Shown here in pieces: positions 26,695 through 39,227 of a stretch of 64,000 nt of DNA. A model generated the notes under the pieces. That model had not been told where the DNA came from. It searched no databases and saw only the letters and a program-made list of their open reading frames with translations. The DNA comes from Certhia americana (taxonomy: Eukaryota; Chordata; Aves; Passeriformes; Certhiidae): assembly GCA_018697195.1 (NCBI GenBank), contig CM031860.1, positions 61,954,509 to 62,018,508 of the forward strand. Reading direction: 5' to 3'. How positions within the stretch are numbered: the stretch's first letter is position 1; each line of letters opens with the position of its first letter. Both the position numbers and the translations under genes were made by a program.

Positions 26695-29600
26695 CCAAAG
26701 AGGACGTCTTTGATCCCACTTGAAAATCTCCCTGGAATTAAAGCTGGGGTGGCAGCAGAGCTGATCATGGTGGAGCTGCAGCACTCCAAAGGAGCTGCTG
26801 CAAGGGACAAATCCCTGCCTGTGGTAGGAACAGAAGCTGTTTTATGGAAGCAGTTAAGGTCAAGGCCATACAAATAAAATAAGCACTGTAATTTGTTAAA
26901 CACCCAGTCTTCCTTGCTTCATCTGTATCTGCTGCAGTCAGCAGACTGATGGATAGGTGCAGTTATCCTGTGTCTGCAGCCTGGCAAGGAGCTTTAAGTC
27001 ACCTTAATTCATGTAATTGCAGACCTTTGGCAACAAAGGTGAAACTGCAAAAAACATGCCACAAATGCCCTTTTCACATGGTGTTCTTAGTTCTTTGATT
27101 CCACTGGCATACTTTGCATAGATAGACATTGACAGTCTTTAATCTTTTACAGTCACAGGTTCAGAACCATACCATTCAGAACCATTTGTAGTTCCAAATA
27201 AGTACAAATACGTTTCTGAGTCAGTGTTTTCTGAAAGAAAGGCAGTTTTTCCACTGAATTAATAGATGCAGGACTATATCCTAAATCTGCAGTGACTGTG
27301 GTCGTAAAAACTCTGTCAGTGCTGAAGATCCTTGGGAAAAATTCCAAAGTCTGAAGTAGTAAATTAATGTAGAAAATCACCTGAACTACAAAGTCTGAGG
27401 TGGTCAAGATTATTTAAACTATTTTCTTTCTTGAATTGTAGTTCTGACTAACTCAAAAATTTATCTTCAAATTTTAAACTGAATTTGCTAAATGGTTTAG
27501 GCAAAAAAAAAAAAATAAAATAAAAAAAAAAAAAAATTCACCAAACTGGGAAGGCAAATGTTTCCTACACAGTCAGAGGACAGCTAAACCAGACTGCAGG
27601 AAAACTGTTTACATCCCTTTTCAGTTTTTTATGCACATCTTCCAAAATCAGATGACAGTTTATTCTAGCTCATCCTAGTAAGCTCCCATAACATCCATCC
27701 TGTATAAATGCATATATACTAACTGGGACCAGCCTCTGCAGCCTGCTCATGATCAACCCTTTCTGGGTGACCAAGAAGGAAAACAGAAAATGGGGAGATA
27801 TTTTGTTTTTCTTTGTTTTTCAGGGTATTTTCTGGTGCCACAAAGTCTGGTAGTATAGAGAAATTCCAGATGGTTGCAGGATTGCTGCTTGGCTTAGTCA
27901 GAAGACAAATATATAGTATATAGAACTATAAAAGAGACAATTTCTCATTCTAGATTTCTCTAATGAGAAAAGTGGTAACATTTTATGCCTTTCTGACCTT
28001 GCTGTTATTTAGACATCTTCTGTCACTTTTTGACTAGGAATACAACTGGAGCTTTAACCAGATCACGAATGATCATTTTCAACAATCTTCAGATGTTGAC
28101 CCACTGTCTCAAAGTTCAAATTTAGTAAATGCACAAGAGCATGTGTGTGTGTGAATGCATAGAAATTCACACAGATTGACCTGGTGGCATAAAATTTTAA
28201 TATTATTTTGTATTTACTGGATCTTAGACTTCTCACTCTGAAGCCTAGACATGAAGATTCCTATGGCTGTACGAGGCAGTTGAGCTTTTTATTCTTTTTT
28301 GAAAGCTGACCTGTCCATTAGTATCTTTTTTCAAATTCTCTGTGGATTCAGGGATATATAAATTATTCTAAATTCAAATATGAAAAGATCTTAGCACTTT
28401 TGTTCCTGTCCTAATTTTTACATGGCTCTGACAAAGCCTTGAAAGAACCTTCCACAAGCATAAGGTTTTTTCAGACTTTGGTGATTACAACTATTCCTAG
28501 TTTCCTAGTTTAGGGACTTCCATTTCACCTTAAAAGTCATGGACTGGCTCTGGCTGAAATACAGACATCATTTACTGTCTCCCAGACAGGTCATTGGCAG
28601 CAGAAAAGGGGTTTTGACTACTGTGCCTGAAACAATCAAATTTTTTTTGCCTTAAAAGCCTCAAGTGTATTACCCAGTTCCTCCTCATCCTCTCTATCAG
28701 CAAGGAGCCACGAGAGGGAGATGATGCCTTAGCCAGGGTAGGGGTGGTGGTGCAAACAGTAGCACTTTTTAAAACTGAGGGGTTGGGAGAAGAGAGGTAG
28801 CAGTTTCAGGACAGGAATTCATTAGCAGCCTTCAATACTCCATGAGAACTCATGAGTGTTTTTTACACAGAAATTTCTTTGCAAACATCAGCTTGTCTAA
28901 CTCTTAAAACAGTCGAGATAAAGCCATAGTTAAGTAATGCTGCTAATTTAAATATATACTGAATAAAGTCAGCAACAAGGCCTACAAGCAGAGACTTTGG
29001 GTATAAATTCTCTGTACTTGTTTTCCTTATTGCTCCTTTTCTAATTTTGCTTTCTTGCCACATAATATTCATCTAATGGTAAAAAAAGAAGACATTACAG
29101 AGCTGCCCATGGTTTTGAATAAATTCAGAAAGACAAGTGACTGATTACAACCACGCAGTGCCCTGAACCTTTACTGGGATTAAGACCTGAGGGAAATTCT
29201 GCTCCCCTCCACTGTGCACTGAACTCGTTGGCTGTGTTAAAAATCTCTCATTTCCTTCTGACGCAAGGGTGAGAAGCTGAGGCAATGCAGAACAGGTAAT
29301 GGCATTTATTAAAAAAGTTGCAAGGATTAGGCAAAGTGCTTTCTAGTGTTCATATTACCAGCATTTAACATATCTTTCTAGCAAATCATCCACAAGTCTG
29401 AAATAATTCACTCACAGCCTTGCAGAGAGCACCTGTTACCCAAATTTGCCTTTCAGTGAATGGCTGTGGTTACAGATTGTTTAAAATGGAACAGGAAATA
29501 TTTGCTTTGCTTTTTTTTTTTTTTTGTTTTTTGGGGTTTTTTTTAGTGGATTTTGGGGGGGAGTGGGTGTTGTGGGGTTTGTTTGTTTGTTTGTTTGTTT

Positions 29601-31051
29601 TGGGGTTTTTTTGCTGCAGTGAATATAAGTACTCCCATACTGAAGCATTGGTTTTGAGGATGTTTTATTCCCAGGGATTCATTAAAAACTCCTTGTTAAA
29701 ATGTTCTACATTACTTGGTGTGCTGTAGCAGCTAAACAAAGGACACAGTCACGTTAAAAGCCACACACCCTGGGAAATAACTTCAGTTTTACAAAAGCCA
29801 GGGCTAAGGAACAAAAGAGGTTCAGCGAAGGGTGAAAGTGAAAAGTTAACTCTCGTAATTAATTAATTTCTGCAATCTGCTTTTATATCTACTCACACAC
29901 ACTGAGGCGATTGCAGGAGAAGATTTTAATGGGAAAGGGAGAGACATTTGCCACCTCCTTTGTTAGCAAAGCTGAACGTTCAGCTGATATAATCTGAATA
30001 ATGGAGGAGCTGTGTTTCAGCACACACTCCTAGGCTGAGCTGGGAGATGAGTCACTTCTGAGAGTGGACAAACACAAAAGAGGCTTCTGGCACTTGGCTG
30101 GGACCCTGTTTTAATTGTGTTTTTTAGAAAAGTCTTCAGCAATACTGTAGGAAGCCACATATAATAAATTCTTATTAGATTTTTTCTTCCTAATTTTAAG
30201 ATTCTCCAGATTAGATTTGCATCCTACTTTTTTTCTAGCAGAGAGATAAAGTCAGTCTCCAGCCAAAAAAAAAAAAAAATAAAAAATTATGAAATCAAAA
30301 CTAAGGTAGAGATAAATTATTTCCCTGTTTTTATATATCCAGCACTGGAGATGGTAACAAACCTGACATGTTTACCTATTCAGACAATGTCTCATTTCCT
30401 ATGCTAAATTATTTTTTATGGGGAGAGGCACATTCTGACAATACATTGTTACTGCAATGCTACTTGGAATCAGTCATAGATTGAGAATCCAATGTTTCAC
30501 ACACAGCACAAATGCCAAACAAGAAGTTGATCCCTGCATCTAAGAATTCACAGGCCCATTAAATAATTCTCTGAGCCAGATGCATTTTACTTTGGTTATG
30601 TCACAGGAGAGGTCAGCTGCCTCTTCTTTCTTCCTGTCCTGAAGGAAAATATCATCTATTAAAGAGCAATATAGACACCAATATAAATCATTCAAAAACT
30701 TTAACTTTCATGAAGAAATTTTTTTTTTTTTCTCCAGAAAGTGCAATTAGTTAAAATGATACTGTTAAAACCCATTTGTTTGAAGGTAGTTTATTATTTT
30801 TATGTCATTCTTTGGTGTAGTCATAGCCTGTAGACTGAGGCCATTTATCCACACAAATAAGAGTGCGTTTAACTCTCGTGCATTTAACTGCATGAGCAGC
30901 TTGTTTAAACAGTGCCTGCAGTCAAAGGACAGCAGCGCACATTTGCAGATGGCAGCTCAACCTAACTGATATGAAAATCTAAAACAGCTGAGATGAGGAT
31001 TCCTATGATTGTCTTTGAGTAGACATCTTACCTTTATATATCACAAAATCA
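26695..31051. other. Unique AT-rich DNA, no gene recognised
   Basis: Short open frames only. It holds an A-rich stretch at about 27502-27536, the G/T-rich tract at 29.5 kb and T or A runs near 30268 and 30720. I see no transposon until the CR1 fragment at 31052. Confidence 0.5.
29511..29612. repeat. G/T-rich tract with GTTT units
   Basis: T runs alternate with GGGG, a G7 run, GGG and GGGG, followed by five GTTT units at about 29578-29600 and another GGGG. The G runs are close enough to allow a G-quadruplex on this strand. Confidence 0.85.
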
Positions 31052-31142
31052 AATCACAGAGTCACAGAATGGTTTGGTTTGGAAGGGGGCCTTAATGATC
31101 ATCTAATTCCAACCCCCTGCCATGGATAGGGACACCTTCCAA
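31052..31142 (-). mobile_element. CR1 LINE 3'-end fragment
   Basis: It begins with the complement of the terminal repeats ('aatcacagagtcacagaatg'), then 'ggtttggaagggggccttaa', 'gatcatctaattccaac' and 'ccctgccatggatagggac'. Truncated after about 90 bp. Confidence 0.9.
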
Positions 31143-34100
31143 ATATAAATTTCATTAAACAAGAGTAATTCTGCTCTAAAGGCCAGCTTTAAGAGATTGG
31201 TGTACTCTTCCATCATGCAAGACGAGTTCTCTTCCTGCTGACCTGAGCTGTTCACAGGTAATTAGCTTACCTTAAATATTTCAATACTAAAAAGAGGCAG
31301 CATAAACTTGAAAGAACAACATTTATTGATGTAGTTTTTAGAAAGTAGGAAGCTCCTTGTATTTTCTATGTTTTTCAAACTTTAAGATTCATGGGGTTTA
31401 TTTTTCCTAGAAGGTTTGAAATCTAGAAGTCATCTGGCTATCTATTTATAGAAGTAGTTATAGGCAGAAAAGGAAAAATGTTTTTGTGTTACCATCATTC
31501 TAGAGTCCAGAGTTTTAAGGTAAAATACCAGAATATCTACTGTCTTTGAGCAAGGATAGCATAGCAATGTGTAGTTAGAGGGGTGGGGAGAATGACCTCA
31601 GATATTTTTGTTTTCTGTGTAAAACCAAAAGCAATCAATGACCACCCATAGACACAGAACATGTGTCAAACTCTTCATTCCAGCTGTGTTGTCATTTCAG
31701 AAATATTCAAAAGATCCTGATCCTGCCAACAAACTCCCGTTTTGTAGACATCTGAATTTATGCAAAATTTCTGCCAAACTCAGAGGCTCTCAGCAGGCAC
31801 AAAGGGATCTGACCTTGCACACTGAACAGAACTAAAGGTTAGGTGGGCAAGGAACACTGCCAGCCTGTGCTAGCAATGACTTGTAAAAGACAGTTTTTAC
31901 TTTTTTTGGTTTTTTGGTTTTTTTTCTTTTTTTTTTTTTTTTTTGATGGCTTTTGCACTGAGAACATCCTGCAGCAAGAACTGCTGTGAAGCCATCTGCA
32001 GTACAAGCTGCAGAGTTTGTGTAGGCCATGGGCATAATGAGAGTGTTACCTGAAACAGGTAGGCTAAAGTGCCATTCTACAGGATCAGAAGATGAGGTCT
32101 TTACTTTTTGCAACAGGAAAAAAAAACAAAGAAAACAAACAAACAAAAAAAATCACAACTATTATGACCACATTAGGAGAAAGGGGACTATTAGATCACC
32201 CCTCTGCCTTTGCTGTATCTTCTCTGAAACTTGAAAAATATTTCTCCCTTCTTTTCAGCCTCAGGTTTAACTTTCCAAAAGGATGGATTGATCCTACTTA
32301 CCTTCTCCTCAGAGTTTCCTTAGAAAGCCACCACATAGGTCAAGCAGAGCTTTTGCATTTGATGTGTCCTTCAAATACAAAAATGTCAGAGTTTTATTGT
32401 ATTTGATTCACTCACTTTCTTTTTTTCTGTCCAAGGATTAAGTGTCAAAGCTGCTTTTAGGAATAAGGATTTAGGTCTTGATCTAAAGGAAAGGTGACCA
32501 TAGAGTTCAACAGGTGCTGGATTAAGTCATCATCTTGTTGCCCATTCCTTTTTGTTGCCTGACAGTTAATGGGAAATATTCTGGTGAGGCAAAGTTTGTA
32601 GGAAAGAGCAAATCAGCCTCTCTTTGGCTCTGAAATGTGAATATGTGCTGTAATAGAACAGGGAAAAGACAAGGGTGGCAGAATTGAGATTTTCCTTGTT
32701 ACCAAGATTGATGCTACAGATATTCACCTAAAGGTAAATAAGACCTTGTGTGTATGCTTACTTTCACTTTTCCACTGAACCATGTTTCTCCCGAACAAAT
32801 CGGGAGAAAGCGATGGGAAAAGCCTAAGGACTAGTAGAGGAGGGGATGGATCTGTCATGGGGAGAGCTGAGGCTGGGCTCTGCTCTGGGTTTGCAGTCAC
32901 TGAGGAAGGTGGGTGAGGTGACAGTCCCCAGTGCTCTCCTCGCAGGTAGCTCAGCCCTGACATGATGGATGGCCAGGCCACTCAGCAAGGTCAAAAGAGA
33001 TTTCCATAGCACAGATGGGCAAAGTGCTGTGAGACTGATTCATTGTAAAAAAAGTCACACAGGGAGAAAATAATGATATGTCCAGGTGAGAAATATTTCT
33101 GCAGAGTGGTTTGTTCTACCTGACCTGAGCTTTGCTGCCAGCTTTTCAAAGCACTGGAAAAGAGAAGGCTGTGCCCAAAGCATTCAGTCTCTTGAGGGGT
33201 GGGTCCTAAGGCACTTTTGTGCTTGGCAATATATTACCATTGCCTGTGAGCTCACTGAAGCCAAAGGGACATCAGGACCAAGACATTCCTCGAGTGTCTG
33301 ACCTTTTCTGCTCATTCTCTCTTCCTCAGGCAAATTGCAGGCTTTAAGGTTTGAAGGCTTTTGTCCTCATGGCACTTGGCTTGTTATATTGCCTGAGGAG
33401 ACAGATAATGGCCTGTCTGTGTGGCAGAGGAGAGAAAGACTGAGAAGAAAGAGAAATGTTATATGGAATATTCCTGAATATGCTGAATCTCTGGGTTTTA
33501 AGAAACACTCTCTGGGCCTCAAGCTGAGCTCTCCACTTTCAGGTGGTTCACAAACCACTGTTAAACAGAGTGGTAGGAAGACAGACCTGTCTGCACATCC
33601 CTTTTTACCTTCTATCTTATATCATATTTTTATCCTATTTATCCTATATTTATCCTACTTGTATACTCTTTTTTCCCTATATTTCTGTGCCTAAAAAAGC
33701 TTTCCCACCAGTCATCAAGTACATATAAATCAGTGCATGTACAAAAAGAGAGAATAAAGGACTGGTTTGGAATTACAGCCAAAAATCTCTTTTCAGTCTT
33801 TAGAAGGAAGACATAGAGAAGATCCCACACATCACTTTTAAAATGGTTCAGGAAAATCAAGATGATCACAGTCATGTGGACAACCACTCCAAGAAGCAGA
33901 AAACGCAAAATAATTTTGGGTTTAATTTCTTCCATAGTTTCAACAAAAGAGTACACATGGCTAATTATACACACAATTTCAATTATTCCTAGCCTTCTTT
34001 CCTCTCTTTCCATGAAGTGTGAAACTGTATTTTTGGCTCTCTAGTACTCTACAACAGGTACACATGGGTGAGAGTGAGGTGAAGTTCTAGGTCAGTTATC

Positions 34101-35566
34101 TCCATGACTGAAAGGAGGCTTAAAGGGCAGAAAGGACAAATCCACACTGTGAATAATTCATGTGTATGGATAAATATGAATACCACATAATAATTTTAAG
34201 TAGGGAGTTATCTTACAAGAGTCACAAAGCATGAGATCCTGCAGCATAGTTTTATCATGTTAAGCTGTATCTCTAAGCTTATACTTAAATCATTAAATGA
34301 CCACCTGACCTTCAAAAATACTCAGGACTCAGCAGCTGGTAATAGCACTCGTTTCTTTTGGTTTGCTCTGGAATCTCTCAGCATCAACATTTTTAAAACC
34401 ACATACGAATGAGTAAATTAAAAATGGAGTGTGTTACTATAGTACTACTATGATCTGCTTCTATTTTCTGAACTCTTTTTCTCTCGCTTCCTTCAGAGTA
34501 TGTCTCAATTTCTAACATATGTTCCTGAAAGTTATTCTTGAAAAATGCTTTCAGGGTTAGAGACTGGGGTAATTCTGTGTCCATGGGAGATATCAAGTTA
34601 ATTAAAAACAATATACTCATATACTCTGTCCTGCTTAAAAAGGGGAAAATCATGAAAAAGAGCCCCACATTCCCACATGATAAAAAAAATGGAAAGAGAT
34701 TAAATAGAAGTTTGTAGGTTATGATTCCAGCTGGTTTCTGCAGTCTGTTTTTTAGTTTCAGATGTCTGCCTCAGGCCTGTGACAGTCACATCTCATTATG
34801 TACTCACACTAGTGACCATCAGGGACAGAGACCACCAGAAAAATTCTGGTTGGTGGCTAATTATTGCCACAAGGAACCCCCAGTGCACATCCCCTCTCCC
34901 ACTTGTGCATTGGTTTAGCTTTCTGTATCTGCACAAAAGAAAAGACCTTGAGAACGATGAGAAAGGGCTTGTTTATATTGCACACAAAGAAAACGTTTTC
35001 AGAGTGTGGGGAGGACCCAAGGGGTTGAACATGGACCCTCATGGATGGCTGTGGTTGTCAGAGGAATTGAAATATCCTGAAGTTCTGTTATTGCTGTCCA
35101 AGGGACAGATAGGGGAGGGTGTTTATACCTCCTCTCCCAACTTGCTTTGTGCTGTTGCTTCTTCCCTGTAGCAGCTGTAAGGGGCCAAATGTTTAGACAA
35201 GGAACAAGGTTTACAGAAGCTGTTCTGAGCTCCCATGTTGTCCTGCTGAACAAAGCCAAGCAAGTCACAATTAATTGCCTGATTACAGATTAAGTACTGT
35301 CACATCTGCCCTGCAGGGGCAACATCCACAACTCACATTAGAAAATTCCACCAGGATCCTTGGAAGATGGTGATAATTTTTGAGCCAAATGTTGGTGTGA
35401 ATAGTAACAAGACAGAAGCCTGAACCACTGAGTTTGAAGCCACATGTGCTTGACAATTCACGAAGGCAAAGTTCAAAGAGTTTGGGGCTGGAGTTTTGGC
35501 CCAGCTCTCGTCTGTGTCAAACAACCCAATTGCAAAATGTGTTTTCTAGGTTTCATTATTTTTTTT
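31143..35566. other. Unique DNA, no gene recognised
   Basis: Overlapping open frames of 100-130 codons occur at 31.8-32.4, 33.3-34.0 and 34.7-35.2 kb on both strands. None shows a domain or consistent codon use, and several run through T- or A-rich tracts (31899-31944, 32117-32151). A short 'tttatccta'-type repeat lies at 33627-33656. Confidence 0.5.
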
Positions 35567-36090
35567 TCTTCCTGCTCTGTGCTGATTTTGGCTTAATTTC
35601 CTTCCCATTGGCTGGTGTGGGGCTGTGCTTTGGATTTGGCTGAACACAGGGTTGATGATACAGGGATGTTTTTTGTTATTGCTGAGCAGGATTCCTGCAG
35701 CCAGGCTGGGGAGGGGCTGGGAGGAGACACAGCCAGGACAGGTGATCCCAGCTGAGCTCACCATGTGATCATGTAAAGTGGGGGGAAGAAGGGAGAAAGC
35801 GGGGTCGTTTGGAGACATGGCCTTTGTCTTCTCAAGTCTCTCTTTCATGGGATGGGGCCCTGCTCTCCTGGAGATGAATAAACACCTACCAGTCCATAGG
35901 AAGCAGTGAAGTAATTCCTTGGAGTTTTTGCCTGTGTGCATGGCTTTTGCTTTCCCTATTAAGCTCTCTTTATCTCAACCCAAAAATTTTCTACCTTTTA
36001 CCCTTCTGATTCTCTCCCCAGTCCCACTGGTGGAAGAGTGAGTGAGGGGTTGTGAGTGGCTTGACTCCTGGCTGGGGTGAAACCACTACA
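35567..36090 (+). mobile_element. LTR, family B (bird ERV type)
   Basis: The right end reads 'attctctccccagtcccact', 'gagtgagtgagg', 'gactcctggctggggt' and 'gaaaccactaca', a widespread bird ERV LTR ending. Upstream, 'ctattaagctctctttatct' and 'caaccc' match the same LTR type, as do 'ggacacagccaggacag'-like sequence near 35725 and 'gttgatgatacagggatg' near 35651. The left boundary is approximate and no target-site duplication was found. No retroviral genes flank it, so it is probably a solo LTR. Assignment to a numbered family is not attempted. Confidence 0.8.
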
Positions 36091-38605
36091 TCCTTTCACT
36101 CTTGTCTTTCTTCCCTTCTATATCACCAGTTCATCTTCACTTCTCCCACTTAAGCTCTAAAGACATCCTCGTGTTCAGACTCATCTAATTCTATTTAACC
36201 CTCATAAGACTCAAAAATTATAAATTTATCAAATGGGGTGTAAGCAATGATGAGGAAAATGCTGTTGTTCCACATGCCTGGTTTTGTACATTGTTTCTGA
36301 GGTTCAGTCTGTTGTGTCAAAGGAAGAATTAAAAAAATTTCAGTAGGAAAAAATGTCTATTTTTTTCCTCTATAAACTAAGGCAGGTTTGTGTAGTGAGA
36401 TGAGAAACTGACTGGCTGAAAATGAAAAAAGGTAACATGTCATTTTTGTCATCCTGTGTAATTTCTTGTCACAGAATTTTTTGTGATACAAAAAAGTCAC
36501 AGACATTTAAGAAGCTAATGGAATCATCAATGCAAGAAAAATCTATCTCTGGTTGAGACAGCTCTTCTGGGTCACAAAATTCCCAAGATTCAGGTGTCTG
36601 AATCTTGGGAAAGTGTTCTGAAAAAGTAGTACTATATTTGCTCTTTTATTTTTAGTCTTTTTTAAACATCCATTATGGGCCATGGTCCCAGACAAGGTCC
36701 TGAGCTATTGGAGAGGTGATCTGATCCCTTATGGCTGTTTTTAGGGGAAAGTCCCACTGTTCTGAACAAGGCAGATGTTTTCCAGGGAAGAAAGAAGGCA
36801 TATTCTGTCTCTAGCTGTGATTTCTCTTGCACAGCTCTCCACTGATACTTCTCAGGCCCAAAATCTCTGTGCAAATCCCTGGGTTTGTTCTTTGCTTGCA
36901 AACACAATAAAAAATTAATTTAAGAAAAAAGTTAATTTTCCAGTTATTCTTCAAATAACTTGAGTTGCTCCACAGAATAAATTTGAAAATAAAATATCAT
37001 AGAAAATTAGAAAAAGATGGAACTTAACTTTTTATTCTGCCCCCCAAAAATAATATAATATATAGATTTGAACTATAGAGTTGATTGTATTTATATTCTA
37101 TTCTTTTAGCTTGATTTGCTGCCCAGGTGGTGCTAGTCAACACCAATTTGCATTCTGCATTGTGACACAGGCTAGAGCAAAATAATAATTAAAAACAAAT
37201 ATATTCCCAGCTCTAGAGCAGTTGAGCTCTCCAAGGAATCTGCCTGCATTGCCAGTAACAATGTGTGTGATCTGTAGGGGAAAACCTCATTGCTTCAAGG
37301 GGGATTCCTACTCCACCATGTGATGCAATAACTGCTCTGGACTCTGTGCTTGGTTTAAAGTAATGGTGCTCCTTAAAATTATAGAAGAAACTACCCCTGA
37401 AGGATGTGAATCTCTTTAGATTTACTTCTGTATCTTCAGTGAGACACAGCACCCCTTCTGTTCCTGAATAAAATAGGGAGAGGTCTGAATTTGGCAGCAA
37501 AGCATCCAGAGCTCAGTAGGTAGCCTATGCTTCTGCCTGCAAGTACAAAAAAGGGCCTCACTGTGTAGTGAATAAAAACCATAAAGCAATAAATCATTAT
37601 CCACTTGGAACAGAGAAATGGCACATATCGAAACACACTTTAATCCTGAGCTTAAATTCTGTCTATTCAACAGCCTCTAATATATCCTGGTCTGCTGACA
37701 CAGGACAATATGCCAAAGGCATCATTGGATTGTAATCACACAAGGAGAGTGATGAAAGAAAAGAAGATTCAGCTGGGGAGAGAGATGTCCCTTAGCAAGT
37801 GAAAAGCTAGTGACAGCCATGAAAAGTAAGAACAAGAAAAAGACAAATGCATATCTAGTCTGAGTAAAAAGGACATGCAAGGAAAAAAACTGAGACAAAA
37901 ATCCAAGTTACTGTGGTATCCTTCCAGGTCTCAGCAGGTGAATTATTCAAAAAGCATCATAGTCAAGAAAAACATATATAACAGAGAATTTTTTTTTAGT
38001 GTATATGGGCACAGATCTCCATGCAAGTATAACAGCATGCTGCTACTCATGGTGAGAGCACACTCAACTCATGTTTGCTTCCTACATTTTTGTTACAGGA
38101 GGAGTTTGGAAAAGTAAGATGAGGTGGATTTTAAAATTCATTTCAATTGAGGAAGAAGCACAGGCAATGAAAACTCACATTTGTGCACTCCAAGGGCTGC
38201 CACAAGCTGTGCTACTTCAAACAGAAGGATGTGAGAGGTCAAAATCTGCCAAAGGCCAGAAGCTGTGCTACCTGATGGAAAGCCAAACAGACTCTATCTT
38301 TGGGGATTGGGATAAAAATCTGTTACATTTCTCCAGTGACTGAAATATCTCTTATCTATTTCTTTTTTAAGATACAATATAGCATATAATATGTCCATGA
38401 TTCTACATTCTGTTTGTCATAAATGGAAATCAGTTTTCTTCTTCTATTGCTCTGGTGGGACAACTATGGTCACTAGGGAAGACAACATTAGTCAAAATGG
38501 TCCTTTTGTAAACAACATTCTACCTTGAAAGGTACAAGTCAGTTATCTGAGCCTGAAATTCAGGAATTCCTTAGTTCTAATCCTGAATCAAACAAAAAAA
38601 CATCA
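36091..38605. other. Unique AT-rich DNA with one perfect hairpin
   Basis: Open frames stay below 100 codons. A 14-bp perfect inverted repeat at 36580 is the only structural feature; no CR1 was found. Confidence 0.5.
36580..36611. repeat. Perfect 14-bp stem hairpin
   Basis: 'ttcccaagattcag' at 36580-36593 is followed by the loop 'gtgt' and the exact complement at 36598-36611. The stem is too short for a microRNA precursor. Confidence 0.85.
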
Positions 38606-38610
38606 CTTAC

Positions 38611-39222
38611 TTGTTCGAGTCTAGAATTCTGAGAAATATTTCTCTGCATGGTTTAAGGGATCCAAATCCTCTGGCAAACACTGTTTTTAACCTTTGTCCA
38701 TGGAAAGGGCTTCCTAGGCTCTGGAATGCAGCAGAACTTTCAAGAATGTGGATTAGATAGTAGCATAATAAGTAGTTTATCACTGGGTAAGAATTTTAGA
38801 TTTCTGGGGTTTTTAGAAGGCAGGCAGGTGAAGGCAAGATGGAGGAAACTCCTGGTTTTTAGGCTTCTTCCTTCTTCTTCATCTGCTCCATCTTCTGCAG
38901 TGAGAGTAGCACTTTCTGGTTGGTTTAGAGTAGAGACAGACTTTCTAACAAAGGAAATAGGTATTGGAAAATTATTGTAAATCCTGCATACGTAGTTTTT
39001 AGTATAAAAGAAAACACCACCCTGAGGGGGTGGGATTGTGCCTTGGACTGACTTGCTGAGAAGAACTCTGCTAGTCAGGGAAAGAATGTAATAGATAAGA
39101 AAGAATAAACAGCCTTAGAAAACAGAAGAGACAACTCTCGACTTTTTCTTCAATCTCCGGGCTGGGAGAAAAGGACTTTCTAAATCTCGGGAACTCAAAA
39201 TATCCAGAGAAAAAACCCAAGA
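38611..39222 (+). mobile_element. Solo LTR, family A, copy 3
   Basis: This 612-bp unit begins ttgttcgagtctag and ends aaacccaaga, and is flanked by an exact 5-bp repeat 'cttac' (38606-38610 and 39223-39227). It aligns with copies 1 and 2 throughout. TATA-like 'gtataaaag' is at 39002 and AATAAA at 39104-39109. An 84-codon open frame inside it has a related frame in copy 2, which follows from DNA similarity and is not evidence of a gene. Confidence 0.85.
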
Positions 39223-39227
39223 CTTAC

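Noticed and set aside
33639..34013. 124-codon minus-strand frame with hydrophobic segments resembling a membrane protein
   Set aside because: The hydrophobicity comes from T/A-rich sequence, and a plus-strand frame overlaps it. No family recognised.
38726..38980. Related open frames in two family A LTRs (26175-26369 and 38726-38980) sharing WFRVE and FLTK
   Set aside because: The similarity follows from the DNA similarity of the LTRs. Copy 1 does not keep a comparable frame and LTRs are not normally coding.
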